Of a stretch of 18,633 bases of DNA, positions 7,953 to 15,416 are shown piece after piece (positions within the stretch are counted from its first letter, which is position 1; each line of letters begins with the position of its first letter). This DNA is from Microcaldota archaeon (GTDB lineage Archaea > Micrarchaeota > Micrarchaeia > Micrarchaeales > CABMGC01), in NCBI GenBank assembly GCA_021821605.1, contig JAKACG010000007.1:1-18633 (forward strand), in the 5' to 3' direction. The translations under genes and the position numbers were made by a program. The notes under the pieces are model-generated. The model did no database searches, was not told where the DNA came from, and worked only from the letters and a program-made list of their open reading frames with translations.

Positions 7953-8120
7953 GATTTTAATTTATTAACTAATAAAAATATAGATTTTGTTATCTGTATT
8001 GGAAGCTTATTAACAATATGATCTAAAATTCCACGCCATTCATCGGTGGTATGATGTCACGATTACTAACTTAAAATAAAATTTATCATTCAAATACAAA
8101 ATTATCAATTGAAATATTAA

Positions 8121-8128
8121 TTTATAAA
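8121..8128 (+). promoter_or_regulatory. TATA-like box before the orphan at 8162
   Basis: TTTATAAA lies about 37 bp before the GTG at 8162, which predicts a leader of about 10 nt for that start codon. Confidence 0.4.
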
Positions 8129-8161
8129 ATACTCTAGAAAGAAGAGTTCTTATATGAAGAA

Positions 8162-8686
8162 GTGTATAAATATGCTGTGTTAAAAATGCTAGGATTAAAA
8201 CAAAGAAACAAAACCAAGTTAGCAAATTTAAATGCCACGACTATTCACATATACGACAGACCAGCAAATTATTTCGATTCTATGATTTTTTTACATGAGA
8301 ATAAATTACGTCCTTTAACATATCAAGAAGCTTTTATTAGCATAAGTGGCGATTTAAGTATAAAAAAAAGACTGGAAGGCAAATGGTTTTATTTAAGTGG
8401 AAAGGGCCTCAAAAAGTTAGGGTATTATTCATTTGACAATCAAGGTAAAATCATACAACAAAACAAAGATTTAGAAAAAACAATTTATGTTTACATTGGA
8501 AATAAGCCATTAGCTCTTGGGGTTAGCACTAATTCGACTTCAAGTTTTGATATAAAGCGTTTTAGTCTATATGCTCATTTCTATCCAGAACTTGTTGCTC
8601 CAATGATAGTCGGAGTAAAAGATGAAGGAAAAGCGTTAAAATTACGCATAAAAACTTTTAAAGAGTTAATAAGATTAATAAAATAA
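8162..8686 (+). CDS. Orphan protein with LTYQEA/GKWFYL motifs
   Basis: A 174-residue soluble basic protein. The middle carries R-P-L-T-Y-Q-E-A (about 51-58), then KRLEGKWFYLSGKG and GYYSFDNQGKI. I have a faint memory of this arrangement in uncharacterised proteins of small archaea and uncultured bacteria, with no known function. The second half (TIYVYIGNKPLALGV, then the HFYPELVAPMIVGV segment) looks like a small beta-rich domain. The start is GTG 8162, placed by the TATA-like box upstream; ATG 8186 would give 166 residues. A stop at 8135 blocks further extension. It stands alone on the plus strand among minus-strand genes, in an AT-rich accessory region. Confidence 0.7.
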   Translation: MYKYAVLKMLGLKQRNKTKLANLNATTIHIYDRPANYFDSMIFLHENKLRPLTYQEAFISISGDLSIKKRLEGKWFYLSGKGLKKLGYYSFDNQGKIIQQNKDLEKTIYVYIGNKPLALGVSTNSTSSFDIKRFSLYAHFYPELVAPMIVGVKDEGKALKLRIKTFKELIRLIK

Positions 8687-8785
8687 TCAAGCATGCCTCA
8701 AATTAACATTAAATAACTATATATTAATTAAATTAAGAAAAAGAAGAAACATACCTATTGGTTATTAGCTTATTTTTAATCTTAA

Positions 8786-9295
8786 TTATTGAGTATTGTT
8801 CTCGCTTAATGTCTCTGAAAGCACTCTGAGATTTGTTGCCACAGCAAAGGTGTTATCCGATACTTCATTTTCTATTAAAATTACCCTTAAATTTCTGCTA
8901 ACACTTAGTATATTTTCAGTATCTGTAATTATTTTTTCAGAAAGCCTTAAATATGGCAAACACACCGCGCTCATCATATCGTCTATAGCTAAACCTTTAG
9001 TATCTCTACAAAGTTCTTTTAGCTTAATACTAGGTTCATTTTCTTCAATCCATTCTGGAGGGAAGCCCATGCTCAATACAACATGTGTTTTATACATATT
9101 CTGTGAGGCAGATTTTAAATTATCTGAAACTATCTTGGATAACGTTGGCGTTTTTTCTTCTGAAACTAAAGAATATAAGGTAGATGAATCCTTTACTACT
9201 TCCTTTTCAATTTTGCGTATAATCTCTAATACTCTCTTTATTCTACTTATGTCCTCTTCATTTTTACTTACTACTATAGCTTTTTCTCCACGCAT
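8786..9295 (-). CDS. Helical cytoplasmic orphan protein
   Basis: A 169-residue, charged, mostly alpha-helical protein with no membrane segment. Helical runs include DISRIKRVLEIIRKIEKEV near the N-terminus and LRLSEKIITDTENIL near the C-terminus, suggesting a helical bundle. I recognise no family. An almost equally long open frame lies antisense on the plus strand. I prefer this strand because its composition is that of a normal soluble protein and GGTGGG sits 4 nt before ATG 9295. A GTG three codons further upstream (9304) is possible but overlaps that motif. It lies 66 bp downstream of the ankyrin gene and may be expressed with it. Confidence 0.65.
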   Translation of the reverse strand: MRGEKAIVVSKNEEDISRIKRVLEIIRKIEKEVVKDSSTLYSLVSEEKTPTLSKIVSDNLKSASQNMYKTHVVLSMGFPPEWIEENEPSIKLKELCRDTKGLAIDDMMSAVCLPYLRLSEKIITDTENILSVSRNLRVILIENEVSDNTFAVATNLRVLSETLSENNTQ

Positions 9296-9361
9296 AAATC
9301 CCACCTAATGCTTTAAGACCTTTAAAATTTAAACTTTAATATTATATGTATGTTTTTATAT

Positions 9362-10222
9362 TTATATTTTTTGTTTACTATTTTCTAGCAGCTTTAAATA
9401 AAGCTCTTCAGTATCATCATTAACAAAAAACATATTATTACAAAATTCATAAAATTCGTCTTTATCAAATAACTTTGCTCTGTTACTCACTAGAAAGTCA
9501 ATGTTTTTTAAGTTATTACTATCTACAGCATGATGTAGTGCACTCATTCCAAAGTTATCCTTTGCATCAACATTTGCTCCTTTGCAGATTAGATACTCCA
9601 TGCTTTTGAAGTCAGAAACAAAACTAGCTGCCATAAATGGAGTAATTCCTGAATCATCATTTACATCTATTCTTGTTTTTCCATTTTCTACAAACAATTT
9701 AAGATACTCTACTCCATATTTTTTGATTATTAAGGTATTTATTAATGGGTTTCCATTTACATCTATTACGTTTGTATTTAAGTTGTTCTCTAATAATATT
9801 CTAACAGTGTCTAAACTTATTTTTTTATATTTTTTATTTAGATTTTTTAAAGCTTCAAATATTAATGGGCTAGTAGTCCCATTGCCGAACTCGTTATGGA
9901 ACAAGGAGTTAACTTCTGCTCCTTCATCTATATACTTCTGAACAAGTCCTGTGTTGCTTTCTGTTACTGCTTCCAATAATTTTTTATCTACTTCTGTAGC
10001 ATCTCTTGCAGTTCCATATCTTTCTTTTCGAGTTTCTGCTTCTGTTTCTTCCAAGTGCCTGCTCAATTTATAAATCGCTTCTTTAAAACTTTTTTTATGA
10101 ACAACATCTTTTTCATTGTCCTCAGTAGGCCTTTCAATTTTTTTGAATAACTCTAATGCTTCTTTATGAAGCTTCAAGCTTTCAACACTCCGTTTTTTAT
10201 GTCTAGTTTGATCATGTTTCAA
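9362..10222 (-). CDS. Ankyrin-repeat protein
   Basis: A 286-residue soluble protein. The first ~75 residues are highly charged and helical. From about residue 78 onward there are roughly five ankyrin repeats of variable quality; the clearest end in IDEGAEVN, SGITPFMAAS, ICKGANVDAKDNFGMSALHHAV and LVSNRAKLFDKDEF. Ankyrin arrays are protein-protein interaction scaffolds; they have no catalytic role. There is no signal peptide, so it is probably cytoplasmic unless exported by another route. The TTG at 10222 is the most likely start: AGGCGAT precedes it and no in-frame ATG occurs near the N-terminus. In host-dependent microbes such proteins sometimes act on host factors, which is only a possibility here. 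Confidence 0.85.
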   Translation of the reverse strand: MKHDQTRHKKRSVESLKLHKEALELFKKIERPTEDNEKDVVHKKSFKEAIYKLSRHLEETEAETRKERYGTARDATEVDKKLLEAVTESNTGLVQKYIDEGAEVNSLFHNEFGNGTTSPLIFEALKNLNKKYKKISLDTVRILLENNLNTNVIDVNGNPLINTLIIKKYGVEYLKLFVENGKTRIDVNDDSGITPFMAASFVSDFKSMEYLICKGANVDAKDNFGMSALHHAVDSNNLKNIDFLVSNRAKLFDKDEFYEFCNNMFFVNDDTEELYLKLLENSKQKI

Positions 10223-10310
10223 TAAATCGCCTTTTGTATGGCTATTGCTCGGTATACATTTTACTGTAAAAATACCTTTCTTATAAAAAGTAATAGTATT
10301 ATCGCACTTT

Positions 10311-10369
10311 AGGTATATATACCTTCCTAGGTGTATTTCGGATTAGATTTTAATAAAATCTTAGGCCTA
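10311..10369. repeat. Cluster of four short palindromes between gdh and the ankyrin gene
   Basis: Within 59 bp there are AGGTATATATACCT (10311-10324), CCTAGG (10326-10331), AGATTTT-AAT-AAAATCT (10345-10361) and TAGGCCTA (10362-10369). AGGTATAT and AGGTGTAT also recur 18 bp apart. The region follows the gdh stop and precedes the ankyrin start, so it could hold a terminator for one and an operator/promoter for the other. Confidence 0.6.
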
Positions 10370-10382
10370 TTAAGATAGCAGT

Positions 10383-11648
10383 TTAATACCATCCTCTTAT
10401 CTTCATTGCATTTGCGACTCTGCTTACTGCTATTATATAAGCTGACATTCTTGGACTTATAGCCTTTCCTTTAGCCTTATATTCCTTTTGGGTTTTTATA
10501 ACATCATTAAATGATTTTGTTATTATATTATCAAGTCTACGATATACATCCTCTTCTGTCCAATAGAAACTTTGTATATTCTGCACCCACTCAAAGTAAG
10601 ATACTATTACTCCACCTGAGTTAACTAGAAAGTCAGGAAGATCAAACACTCCATTATTAAATAATATTTCATCAGCTCCTGGAGTAACAGGTCCGTTTGC
10701 TAGCTCGAGAAGTATTTTTGTATTTATCTTATCGGCGTTTTTTTCTGTTATTTGATTTTCTATGGCTGAAGGTATAAGTATATCCACATCTAACTCTAAT
10801 AGTTCTTCATTTGTTATTTTCTCAGCTCCTTTATAACCCTCAACGCTGCCCGTTTTTGCCTTAGCTTCCTTTAATTTATCATAATCAAGACCTTTATCTG
10901 AATAAACTCCTCCTTCAGAGTCGCTTATTGCTACTATTTTTGAGCCAAAAAGTTTTTTTGAAAGATCAAATGCAAAGTTTCCCGCATTTCCAAAGCCTTG
11001 TATTGCTATCTTTGCTTTTTTAAGATCTATTTTTTTTAGTTTAGCTGCCTCTCTTAAGACATACATGCCTCCCATCGCAGTTGAATCAAATCTTCCTTCA
11101 GAACCTCCTATCTCTAACGGCTTACCGGTTATCATTCCAAACTCATTATGGCCAACTATTTTGCTATACTCGTCCATCATCCATGCCATTGTCTGCGAGT
11201 TTGTATATACATCCGGAGCTGGTATATCTACCTTAGGTCCTATAAAGTCTCCTAAAGCCTGTATATATGCTCGTGAAAGATTTTCCAGTTCAAGCTCATT
11301 CATTGATTTAGGATCACATATTACTCCTCCTTTAGCTCCACCATACGGTATGTTAGCAAGAGAGCATTTCCATGTCATCCATGCTGAAAGCGCTTTTACT
11401 GTATCTAGCGTCTCTGCTGGGTGGTATCGTATACCTCCTTTTCCAGGACCGCGAGCTGTATTGTATTGGACTCTAAATCCATTAAACATTTTTAGTTCTC
11501 CATCACGCATCTTTACTGGTATTGATACTTCGAGCGTTCGCATAGGTTCTCTTAATATAGCATGTGCTTCTTTTTGAAGATTCATTATTCCAGCAGCTTT
11601 ATCGAGCTGCTCCTGACTTATTTTAAAAGGATCAAGTTCTTCTACCAT
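10383..11648 (-). CDS. gdhA: Glutamate dehydrogenase
   Basis: A 421-residue hexamer-type glutamate dehydrogenase, interconverting glutamate with 2-oxoglutarate and ammonia using NAD(P). Substrate-domain motifs are KGGIRYHP (70-77), Lys94 in the [15 protein letters not shown] stretch with catalytic Lys106, and catalytic Asp146 in PAPDVYT. The Rossmann fold shows GFGNAG (218-223) and the C-terminal region is complete. Length matches archaeal enzymes. It is the last of three minus-strand genes, and its first 17 bp overlap the end of the HTH gene, so translational coupling is likely. For an organism with a reduced genome this would be a main link between nitrogen and carbon metabolism. Cofactor preference cannot be settled by eye. 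Confidence 0.97.
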   Translation of the reverse strand: MVEELDPFKISQEQLDKAAGIMNLQKEAHAILREPMRTLEVSIPVKMRDGELKMFNGFRVQYNTARGPGKGGIRYHPAETLDTVKALSAWMTWKCSLANIPYGGAKGGVICDPKSMNELELENLSRAYIQALGDFIGPKVDIPAPDVYTNSQTMAWMMDEYSKIVGHNEFGMITGKPLEIGGSEGRFDSTAMGGMYVLREAAKLKKIDLKKAKIAIQGFGNAGNFAFDLSKKLFGSKIVAISDSEGGVYSDKGLDYDKLKEAKAKTGSVEGYKGAEKITNEELLELDVDILIPSAIENQITEKNADKINTKILLELANGPVTPGADEILFNNGVFDLPDFLVNSGGVIVSYFEWVQNIQSFYWTEEDVYRRLDNIITKSFNDVIKTQKEYKAKGKAISPRMSAYIIAVSRVANAMKIRGWY

Positions 11649-11976
11649 CTAATACACCAATATTTTTTAACATAACCTCTGCACATACTTTGTCTATTCT
11701 AGCTCTAACATAAGCTCTATTTTTACCATCGAATATCTCCTTCGCTATTGTTTTGCCTATTCCATTATCATTAAAATATTTATTGACAGTTTTAACTTCC
11801 TTCGAATATTTTTTATTCAAGTACTTACTCACTGCAACCTGGACAACTCCTAACTCTTTTGCTACTTTTTCTTGTGTATATCCATACTCACTTACCATTG
11901 CCTGTGCAACTGAAGCTCTTATTGCAGGAAGTATTGTTTTAGTTATTATGCCACATTCCTGATCCATTTTATTCAT
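11632..11976 (-). CDS. COG2522-type helix-turn-helix regulator
   Basis: This 114-residue protein begins with [14 protein letters not shown] followed by a helix-turn-helix at about 34-55 ([20 protein letters not shown]). That order is typical of the archaeal COG2522 regulators, some of which (ThiR type) carry a C-terminal ligand-binding domain. Here only a short helical C-terminal part follows. Its ATG (11976) overlaps the stop of the RpiB-like gene and its 3' end overlaps gdhA by 17 bp, so the three genes are probably translated together. The obvious inference is that it regulates this operon or another part of nitrogen or sugar metabolism. A shorter start at the fourth codon (Met4) is also possible. 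Confidence 0.82.
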   Translation of the reverse strand: MNKMDQECGIITKTILPAIRASVAQAMVSEYGYTQEKVAKELGVVQVAVSKYLNKKYSKEVKTVNKYFNDNGIGKTIAKEIFDGKNRAYVRARIDKVCAEVMLKNIGVLDGRRT

Positions 11977-12508
11977 CTATAATTCCTAAAGAATCTTTTA
12001 TATTTTTTAAAAATCCTACGTTACTTTTATTTTTTTGTTCTGTCTCTTCTTCAACAAATCTGCGTTCTTTTTGTTCTTTAGGAGGCATTTCCCTTGTTTT
12101 TACTACTTTCTCATTTTTTTCGTCATTTCTATCTTGTTTTTCCTTTATTTTCTCTTCAGATCCTTGCCTAAATAATTTAAAAATACCTTTAGGCAGCTCC
12201 ATTTTATTATTAATGAGTATTACATTTGCCCTGTTGCCTATTGCAAGTTCTATATCCATATGGTTGGAACACGGCGCTGCACGTATTCTTTTTTCTCTAT
12301 TCAATAAAATTCCTGCGCCAATGTTGTCTTTTAATCCTACAAAGAGAAGTTCATAACCTTTATTTAATCCTTCATTAACATTTTTAATTAACATCTCAGA
12401 GCTACTATTCTCAATTATTTTTCCAATAACGCTCAAATTTAGCCCTTCAAGCTCGTCAATAATTTCCTCGAGCTTTTTTTCATCGCTCCCTATGACTAAT
12501 ACCTTCAT
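11969..12508 (-). CDS. Degenerate RpiB/LacAB-like protein with charged tail
   Basis: A 179-residue protein whose first ~105 residues look like the ribose-5-phosphate isomerase B fold: MKVLVIGSDEKK at the start, LLFVGLKDNIGAG in the phosphate-loop region, then NREKRIRAAPCSNH and NRANVILINN, matching the RpiB order NK-GIRAA-C and NDANVL. The catalytic cysteine of the ICGTG motif appears replaced by Val57 and the SDHAG histidine is Glu10, so isomerase activity is doubtful. Residues 115-179 are Lys/Glu-rich and probably disordered or helical. It heads an overlapping operon with an HTH regulator and glutamate dehydrogenase, so a ligand-sensing or scaffold role is conceivable. The RpiB relation is inferred from motif order and is uncertain. 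Confidence 0.5.
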   Translation of the reverse strand: MKVLVIGSDEKKLEEIIDELEGLNLSVIGKIIENSSSEMLIKNVNEGLNKGYELLFVGLKDNIGAGILLNREKRIRAAPCSNHMDIELAIGNRANVILINNKMELPKGIFKLFRQGSEEKIKEKQDRNDEKNEKVVKTREMPPKEQKERRFVEEETEQKNKSNVGFLKNIKDSLGIIDE

Positions 12509-12532
12509 TTTATCATTTAACTATGATTTATG

Positions 12533-12543
12533 CATATATTAAA
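12533..12543 (-). promoter_or_regulatory. TATA-like box of the gdh operon
   Basis: Read on the minus strand, TTTAATATATG is centred about 30 bp before the ATG at 12508. This predicts a transcript that is leaderless or nearly so. Confidence 0.45.
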
Positions 12544-12644
12544 ATCTTTCTTATTTTTATGGTTATTGATTATATTATGCTGTTCTTACAATATGCATAC
12601 GTCTTATTAATCTTGTTATTCTAATAATATAGATAGGTGTTTAT

Positions 12645-12881
12645 TTGAGAGGAAAAGAACCACTTGTAACATGCGACAGTTGCGGTAGAAAAATGCCAAG
12701 AAACAAAGGCGTGACGTTTGAAAAAGTAATACGTTTCGGAGGAGATCCTTCTACACAAATATCCGCTAAGTTTATGTCAACTAGGAAGGTTTACTACTGT
12801 ATAAGCTGTGCAAAGCATAGAGGGATATTCGAGCGCAAAAAAGAAGCGGCAGAAAGAGCGGCATCAAAGAGAAATTTATAG
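12645..12881 (+). CDS. Small-subunit ribosomal protein S26e
   Basis: A 78-residue protein with two zinc-binding cysteine pairs, C-D-S-C (Cys10, Cys13) and C-I-S-C (Cys52, Cys55). Between them lies the GVTFEKVIRFGGD region and after them a basic helical tail. S26e sits on the small subunit near the mRNA exit channel. The start is TTG 12645: GGTG is placed 5 nt before it, no in-frame ATG precedes it, and the family N-terminus matches from there. A second GGTG overlaps its stop codon and serves the next gene. Confidence 0.92.
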   Translation: MRGKEPLVTCDSCGRKMPRNKGVTFEKVIRFGGDPSTQISAKFMSTRKVYYCISCAKHRGIFERKKEAAERAASKRNL

Positions 12882-12891
12882 GTGTTTTGAG

Positions 12892-14193
12892 TTGGCTATA
12901 AATCCTGATGATCTTTTAATCTTCAAAAAGAGGGCAGACATCAGGAACGAAACACAAGCCAAAGTTCAAAGTACCTCTAACACACAGAATAGTTCAGAGC
13001 TTCCTGTAGTGATACCTACTGCTAATTCTGCTTCTACCATCGTAGGAAGTACCGTTGTTAGTAATGCAGCTTCCAATACTCTAACTCCTAAAAAACAAAG
13101 AATAGGTTTCTTTAGCAGAATCAGATCCAATAATATTAAGAAAGAGAAAGAACAAAAAGCTAAAATTCAGGCAAAAAAAGCTATTACAACTACAAATCCA
13201 TTAAATGCTCCAATTACTTCTGGTAATTTAACTACTCCAAGCACAATGCGAGCTTCGACTGCCTTTGGCAATGTAAACACTACAAATACTACTATATCAA
13301 AGACTCAAAAAAACAAAAAAGAGAATATAACCAAAGAAGAAAAAAAATCTCAAAAAAAGACGGCAGCAAAGAAAAAAGATTTAGAACATCATATAACAAA
13401 GCAAATAAATACTGAATCGGTAGCATTTGAACTTTTAAAAGATAAAAAAAAGCAGGAAGTAGCCTCAACTTTATTGTCTGAAAATGACCTTATGACTATA
13501 AAGACTTCAGGTTGGGATGAACCTCAAAATATTCCTTCTAAAATGAATCAGGAAAAAACAGCAAAAGAGCCTGTTAAAGGTCTATCTTGTATAAATCATC
13601 CATGGCGTAGTGCATATGCAATGTGCGCGTACTGCCACCGTCCTTTTTGCTTTGCTGATATGACAAAGCGCGATGGTAAAAATTACTGCTTAGAAGATAT
13701 AGATCAAGTGACCAGAACTCCTGCCATAAAATCAAAAAGAATCTTTGCATATAACTATATCGCCGGTTTGATATTTCTTATTGGGGCTGGCATAATACTT
13801 TACAATTCATACCCTCAAATACATTACTCGGTTAATTTGATAATAAGCACTGTAAAAGGAATAGGCATAGTGAATTTTGTAAAAAGTATATCCTTGCCTT
13901 ATATATACTCATTAGAAAATACTCTTTTAGTAGTTTTTAGTATAATAGGCGGTTTGCTGCTTTTCTTTAGAAGCAACAAGGCAGTAATACTTTCTGTACT
14001 TTTACTTGTAATAATAACGTTGGTTGTAAGTTATACTTATCTAGAAAGCAGTGTGAATTATCTTCTATATGCATTTATCTTATATGTATTATCGATATCT
14101 ATAGTTGCATTAGGCAAGATGTCAAATATAGGCAGTATGAGTGTTTCTGAAGTTACAGAAGGAATAGAATGGCCAAAAATAGAAACATTCTGA
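12892..14193 (+). CDS. B-box-like zinc-finger membrane protein
   Basis: I start this 433-residue protein at TTG 12892, with GGTG at 12881-12884, rather than at ATG 12808 inside S26e. Residues 1-230 are low-complexity, rich in Ser, Thr, Asn and Lys, and probably disordered. A compact zinc site follows: Cys233-x2-His236-Pro, Cys245-x2-Cys248, Cys253 and Cys266. The pattern resembles the B-box-like module found in front of membrane domains in some bacterial and archaeal proteins. From about 285 there are roughly four transmembrane helices. The N-terminal part is probably cytoplasmic. Coupling to S26e suggests co-expression, but no function is known. The long lysine-rich linker could bind nucleic acid or ribosomes. 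Confidence 0.75.
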   Translation: MAINPDDLLIFKKRADIRNETQAKVQSTSNTQNSSELPVVIPTANSASTIVGSTVVSNAASNTLTPKKQRIGFFSRIRSNNIKKEKEQKAKIQAKKAITTTNPLNAPITSGNLTTPSTMRASTAFGNVNTTNTTISKTQKNKKENITKEEKKSQKKTAAKKKDLEHHITKQINTESVAFELLKDKKKQEVASTLLSENDLMTIKTSGWDEPQNIPSKMNQEKTAKEPVKGLSCINHPWRSAYAMCAYCHRPFCFADMTKRDGKNYCLEDIDQVTRTPAIKSKRIFAYNYIAGLIFLIGAGIILYNSYPQIHYSVNLIISTVKGIGIVNFVKSISLPYIYSLENTLLVVFSIIGGLLLFFRSNKAVILSVLLLVIITLVVSYTYLESSVNYLLYAFILYVLSISIVALGKMSNIGSMSVSEVTEGIEWPKIETF

Positions 14194-14298
14194 AATTAGT
14201 AAAACTCAATTAAAAGAATTTTAAACAAATAAAAATTTAGAATAAAAAATATAAAAATAAAAGAAATAACTAAAAGGCTGTAAAAATAAAATTAAAAT

Positions 14299-14541
14299 TT
14301 ATCTTTTTCTCTTTCTGCTTATTCTACCTTTTCTATTCATCTTTGTTCTTGCTATATATCCATTTTTGTCGACGAAATAAAGATAGCCATCTACTCTTGA
14401 TATCTTTTCAGAACCAACCTTTGATTTTCTTCCTCTAGGGTTGTTCTTCATAGGAGTTCTCCATGCGTACCCATCCTTTCCAACAAAGTAAAGGTAGCCG
14501 TCTTCTCTTTCTACTTTTTCCTTCGACATCTTTTCATTCAT
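14299..14541 (-). CDS. Small basic protein with duplicated DGYLYFV motif
   Basis: An 80-residue, strongly basic protein made of two copies of an 18-residue unit. D-G-Y-L-Y-F-V-x-K-x-G-Y-x-x-R-T-x-M occurs at 14-31 and again at 51-68, 37 residues apart. Each is followed by an Arg/Lys/Gly-rich linker (PRGRKSK, then KGRISRKRKR). The aromatic strands suggest a small beta-hairpin repeat, and the basic linkers suggest nucleic-acid or ribosome binding. I think similar small proteins are scattered in archaea and uncultured bacteria, without known function. ATG 14541 is preferred because GGTGA lies 5 nt before it; a TTG at 14553 would overlap that motif. It stands alone. Confidence 0.8.
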   Translation of the reverse strand: MNEKMSKEKVEREDGYLYFVGKDGYAWRTPMKNNPRGRKSKVGSEKISRVDGYLYFVDKNGYIARTKMNRKGRISRKRKR

Positions 14542-14668
14542 TAATTTCACCAATAATTAATAAAGCATATATGTTTTTATATATATCGACGTAATAACGT
14601 CATTAAAATATAACCTTAATTTGCTGTGCATTTTTTAAATGTTATCTACATTAATATAACTTGATTGT

Positions 14669-15409
14669 ATGATAGAGATAACATTAAACAAAGAACAGCA
14701 CATAGCTGGCTATACCATAATAGAAGCATTTCCAGGTATAGGCTTGGTAGGTCCTATGGCTGGCAGTTATATGATAGAAAAGTTGGAGATGGAATATGTC
14801 GGCAGAATAGAAAGTGAGCTATTTCCACCAATCACTGCAATACATAAAAATATGCCTATGTTCCCAGCTAGAATATACAAGGCTGATAAATACAAATTAA
14901 TTCTTTTTATATCTGAGTTCACAATACCTCCTGTTCTTGTACATCAACTTTCAGATGAGATACTTGCTTTTGCTAGAAAGTACTCTATAAACGAGATAAT
15001 TTCTGTAGGAGGCATGCCTTCAGAAAAACCTACCAATACAATATACGTTACATCTTGCGATAAAGATGTTGTAAAAAAAGCTGTAAAAACAGGGATAAAA
15101 TTAATACAGGAAGGAGTTGTAGCTGGAGTCAGCGCAGGACTTCTTGTAAAGGCTCCACAATATAAAATTTCTGCATTAAATATTCTTGTTGAGGTAAATC
15201 CAAATCTAATGGATCCAATATATGCCGAAATAGCAATAAATGGTTTAAATAAGCTTTTGGATATAAATATAGATTTAACAGAACTAGACAAAGAAGCTAA
15301 AGATGTAGAAACAAAGATAAAGGAGATGCTCAAAAAGGTAAAGGATACTCATGAAACATACGCATCAAGCGATAATGTTTCTGAGCAAGGACCATCTATG
15401 TATGCTTAA
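14669..15409 (+). CDS. PAC2-family proteasome assembly chaperone (PbaA/PbaB-like)
   Basis: A 246-residue member of the PAC2 (COG2047) family, which assists 20S proteasome alpha-ring assembly and in some archaea caps the ring. Diagnostic segments are FPGIGLVGPMAG (21-32), the region leading to E-L-F-P-P (50-54), ISVGGMPSE (111-119) and GVVAGVSAGLL further on. A charged C-terminal helix (KDVETKIKEMLKKVKD) precedes a tail ending Ser-Met-Tyr-Ala, which fits the hydrophobic-Tyr-X motif that inserts into alpha-ring pockets. No GGTG lies before the ATG, so a short leader or leaderless start is likely. The tRNA-Leu gene begins 7 nt after its stop. Confidence 0.92.
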   Translation: MIEITLNKEQHIAGYTIIEAFPGIGLVGPMAGSYMIEKLEMEYVGRIESELFPPITAIHKNMPMFPARIYKADKYKLILFISEFTIPPVLVHQLSDEILAFARKYSINEIISVGGMPSEKPTNTIYVTSCDKDVVKKAVKTGIKLIQEGVVAGVSAGLLVKAPQYKISALNILVEVNPNLMDPIYAEIAINGLNKLLDINIDLTELDKEAKDVETKIKEMLKKVKDTHETYASSDNVSEQGPSMYA

Positions 15410-15416
15410 TTATCTT

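Noticed and set aside
8796..9308. 170-codon open frame on the plus strand, antisense to the helical orphan
   Set aside because: Its product is a Ser/Leu/Phe-rich string typical of an antisense shadow, while the minus-strand frame gives a normal charged helical protein and has GGTGGG before its ATG.
9582..9941. Plus-strand open frame inside the ankyrin gene
   Set aside because: It is the antisense of recognisable ankyrin repeats.
12808..12891. Upstream ATG start for the zinc-finger membrane protein
   Set aside because: It lies inside S26e and the added residues are simply S26e read in another frame; TTG 12892 has a GGTG motif.
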